A DNA stretch of 64,000 nucleotides from Symsagittifera roscoffensis (lineage: Eukaryota > Xenacoelomorpha > Acoela > Convolutidae), in NCBI RefSeq assembly GCF_963678635.1, contig NC_087070.1, forward strand, positions 28,392,848 through 28,456,847. The letters run 5' to 3'. The translations under genes were made by a program, and so were the position numbers. Below are positions 62,260 through 64,000 of this stretch, piece by piece. The first letter of the stretch is position 1. The number at the start of each line of letters is the position of its first letter. The notes under the pieces are model-generated. The model had not been told where the DNA came from, did no database searches, and was given only the letters and a program-made list of their open reading frames with translations.

Positions 62260-62404
62260 TATAATTCGAGAACAATTAAGTCAAATGCAAAGTCGAAACA
62301 TAGCCAATCGAAGATTGGAAAAAAAAGTAATTTCCGTCACATTCAGCAGATGAATTTCAATTGAACTCAAAAAGTGCCCTATACCTAAGTCAATGAATAT
62401 TTTA

Positions 62405-62475
62405 AAACTTTTTCCTGAAAGAAAAGTCAGCAAGACCTATATAAGAGTTTTCACTACGTTCATTACAATTAAAAA
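62405..62475 (+). promoter_or_regulatory. TATA-type promoter remnant shared with the 33.7-kb repeat
   Basis: AAACTTTTTCCTGAAAGAAA, then CCTATATAAGAGTTTTCACT and ACGTTCATTAC. The same order occurs at 33.68-33.75 kb (CCTATATAGAGTCTTCACTA, then CGTTCATC). A conserved TATA box with a fixed downstream block looks like an LTR core promoter. Confidence 0.45.
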
Positions 62476-62539
62476 CATAAAATCGAACACAAAATCAAAA
62501 CGTAAAGTCGCACACAATTCAAAACATAAATATTTTTTA

Positions 62540-62880
62540 ATGTACGAAACCTATTCGACGGCCGAACACAGAGTTTTTTCAGTCGAGACTTTTTTCCTCG
62601 GTCGAACACAGCCGAAATGTTTTTTTTCTCGATCGAAACGCTTCTCGGGCCTAACTCAGGCTTAACTTTTTTCCTCGGTCGAACACAGTCGAACTGATTT
62701 TTCGCGATCGGAATTTTTCTCGGCCAAATTTGATCGAAACATTTTTCCTCGTCGAACTTGGTCAAAACATAGACAGCTTGGGTCGAATCGGTCAAAACAT
62801 ATCAAGTCTGGGTCAAGACGGTCGAAGCATACCATTTTTGGAGGAGTCGGTCAAATAATAAGTCGCAAGCCTCGACCCCT
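62540..62880. repeat. Diverged GGTCGAA-type tandem repeat
   Basis: Variants of TTTTTCCTCGGTCGAACACA and GGTCAAAACATA recur every 30-60 bases over about 340 bp (62553, 62595, 62677, 62749, 62788). Units are imperfect and CpG-containing, unlike the surrounding AT-rich DNA. Confidence 0.65.
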
Positions 62881-62908
62881 GTAGTTGTTACTGATTTTTC
62901 AAAATAGA

Positions 62909-63010
62909 GTGGGGCCACGTAGCAAAGAGGTAAGGTCTTCACTTTGAGATCGTCAATGATAATGTGTTAGTGCGAGCTCTCACTTGACCTCTAGCGTCAG
63001 GTATACCACG
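62909..63010 (+). mobile_element. Possible tRNA-derived SINE head
   Basis: GTGGGGCCACGTAGCAAAGA, then GGTAAGGTCTTCACTTTGAG resembles a tRNA 5' half with a pol III A box (TAGCAAAGAGG), and GTGCGAGCTCTC about 45 bases on could be a worn B box (GGTTCGANTCC). It does not form a good tRNA. Weak call. Confidence 0.3.
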
Positions 63011-63446
63011 TCGTGACCATTTTTGTATGCATAAGGGAACCACTTGGAAGTTAAAGATACAAAAAACGGCATTGAGTATTAAAAAAGAGCTTCTCTCAAC
63101 AAAACAACTCAGCCTGAAATGTGGGAAAATAAGATAAACGGTCATCTTCCTTAGAAAAGATGGCCATCTATAAAACCTCTGCAAATCGCAGAAACCACAA
63201 TTATTAAATGAGGTCAACTTTTTAAACTTTACAGGAAAGAGACTTAATTTTACCATAGCTAATTCTTTTTTAGTTTGTCTGTCGACGCTCAGACCAAGAC
63301 TCCGTATTGTATATTGGTTAAACATTAAGAGCTTGTAGAATAGTTTTTTTATATTACAGTAGTTATTTTTATCCTAAAGGGCCAAATAATTTGAACAAAA
63401 ATGTCTAATGTTAGTTTTTTTTGACATATCGATGAAACGCAAACAT
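63011..63446. other. 3' flank of the right-edge host gene
   Basis: No coding signal recognised. Confidence 0.4.
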
Positions 63447-63452
63447 TTTATT
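63447..63452 (-). terminator. AATAAA polyadenylation signal of the right-edge gene
   Basis: AATAAA on the minus strand 40 bases downstream of the stop at 63492. Confidence 0.6.
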
Positions 63453-63491
63453 GCATCTATAGGACAAAAGGTGCATGTACAGAAATCTAAC

Positions 63492-64000
63492 TTAATCGTT
63501 GCTTGGTTCCTCGTCACTCTCCTTGATTATTTCGGGTTGCTTGAAGCTGATTCGTCTCATAGAGTGCCGCACTGCACTTTCGGGAGTCAGAGTTTTCCTT
63601 TTAACTCTCTGTTTAGTCGTTCTTCTTCTTGGCGGATCCTCGGTTTGCTGAACCTCAGATGGGGCTTCTAGCGGTTTGGCTGGCGCTGGAGTTGCAGCTG
63701 GTTGCTCTTTTGGAGTCACTTGCGCTACCGTTTTGTTTGGTGACTGTTCATTTGACAAAACTTGAACCGTGTTTCTGGGCGGTCGCTGTTTATTTGGAGG
63801 ATCTTTTGTCATGGTACTTGCTATTGGCTGTTCAGCTTGCTGCTCGAGTTTGATTCCGCTCACGGGCTGTTCACTAGGTGAAGCGGCCACTGTTTGTCTA
63901 GTTATCGGCGCAGTTTTGACAACTTTTTGATTCAAAGTTCCTTTTTTAGCCACCTTCGCTGATCCTGATTGGTCGAATGGCTGGTCTGTAACTGAATGAG
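63492..64000 (-). CDS. Last coding exon of an unidentified host gene, partial at the right edge
   Basis: The minus-strand frame is open from the window edge (HSVTDQPFDQSGSAKVAKKG) to a stop at 63492, about 168 codons. It is disordered: Pro/Gln/Thr-rich (AATPAPAKPLEAPSEVQQTE), then basic clusters (PPRRRTTKQRVKRKTLTPES), then RHSMRRISFKQPEI and an acidic end (KESDEEPSND). The basic runs look like nuclear localisation signals and RRISF like a basophilic kinase site. This suggests a chromatin or nuclear protein, but no family is recognised. An AATAAA lies 40 bases after the stop. A splice acceptor is not visible inside the window. Confidence 0.65.
   Translation of the reverse strand, partial: HSVTDQPFDQSGSAKVAKKGTLNQKVVKTAPITRQTVAASPSEQPVSGIKLEQQAEQPIASTMTKDPPNKQRPPRNTVQVLSNEQSPNKTVAQVTPKEQPAATPAPAKPLEAPSEVQQTEDPPRRRTTKQRVKRKTLTPESAVRHSMRRISFKQPEIIKESDEEPSND

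Noticed and set aside
62909..63010. A functional tRNA gene
   Set aside because: No acceptor stem or complete cloverleaf can be drawn and the B box is poor; a SINE remnant is the most that can be claimed.

Overview
This is a transposon-rich, AT-rich stretch of an animal (invertebrate metazoan) nuclear genome. The evidence is a spliced host gene with canonical GT-AG introns that I recognise as rogdi, AATAAA polyadenylation signals, and a dense population of LTR (Ty3/Gypsy-like, BEL/Pao), LINE (CR1/Jockey/RTE-like) and Penelope-like (PLE) retroelements, nearly all decayed. There are no bacterial-type operons. I cannot name the species: the rogdi protein is quite diverged, and the element set (PLEs and LINEs with PHD fingers) only suggests an invertebrate.

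Layout. 1-5.7 kb: 5' half of an LTR retroelement on the minus strand, with a very long intact Gag-like frame leaving the left edge and two unfamiliar small ORFs upstream of it. 5.7-8.4 kb: decayed BEL/Pao pol on the plus strand; part of its reverse transcriptase (RT) is triplicated and the array is split by an 855-bp MITE-like insertion. 9.5-11.1 kb: decayed Gypsy RNase H/integrase (minus). 11.7-35.1 kb: the complete rogdi gene on the minus strand, nine coding exons reconstructed from splice sites, reading phase and protein similarity (307 codons plus stop). Its large introns hold a Gypsy element with LTRs, three tandem copies of an intron segment carrying an exon edge, a ~136-167-bp satellite array, a long purine-rich tract and several LINEs. 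36.5 and 45.2 kb: exons of one or two unidentified host genes (minus). 37-44.5 kb: LINE, BEL, an unusual RT element with direct terminal repeats, and a PLE fragment.

45.7-59.2 kb: a tandem, progressively deleted series of a module made of PLE, reversed LINE 3' fragment and PHD-finger ORF1. In its last full unit the PLE N-terminal/RT coding segment is amplified seven times (~806 bp each), and the copies follow a three-unit higher-order order with a ~2,418-bp period. The PLE carries a PHD-type zinc finger between the RT motifs that surround the catalytic site. 58.3-61.9 kb: the LINE that supplies the PHD-finger ORF1, with endonuclease, RT and C-terminal domain, all decayed. 62-64 kb: a strong foldback repeat, a diverged GGTCGAA-type repeat, a possible tRNA-derived SINE, and the last exon of a third host gene running off the right edge.

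The host genes (rogdi and the incomplete neighbours) all read on the minus strand. Most other sequence is selfish DNA, with several generations of nesting. The most unusual structures are the PLE higher-order repeat with its in-RT PHD finger, the multi-ORF retroelement at the left edge, and the duplicated splice-site segment in the rogdi intron.
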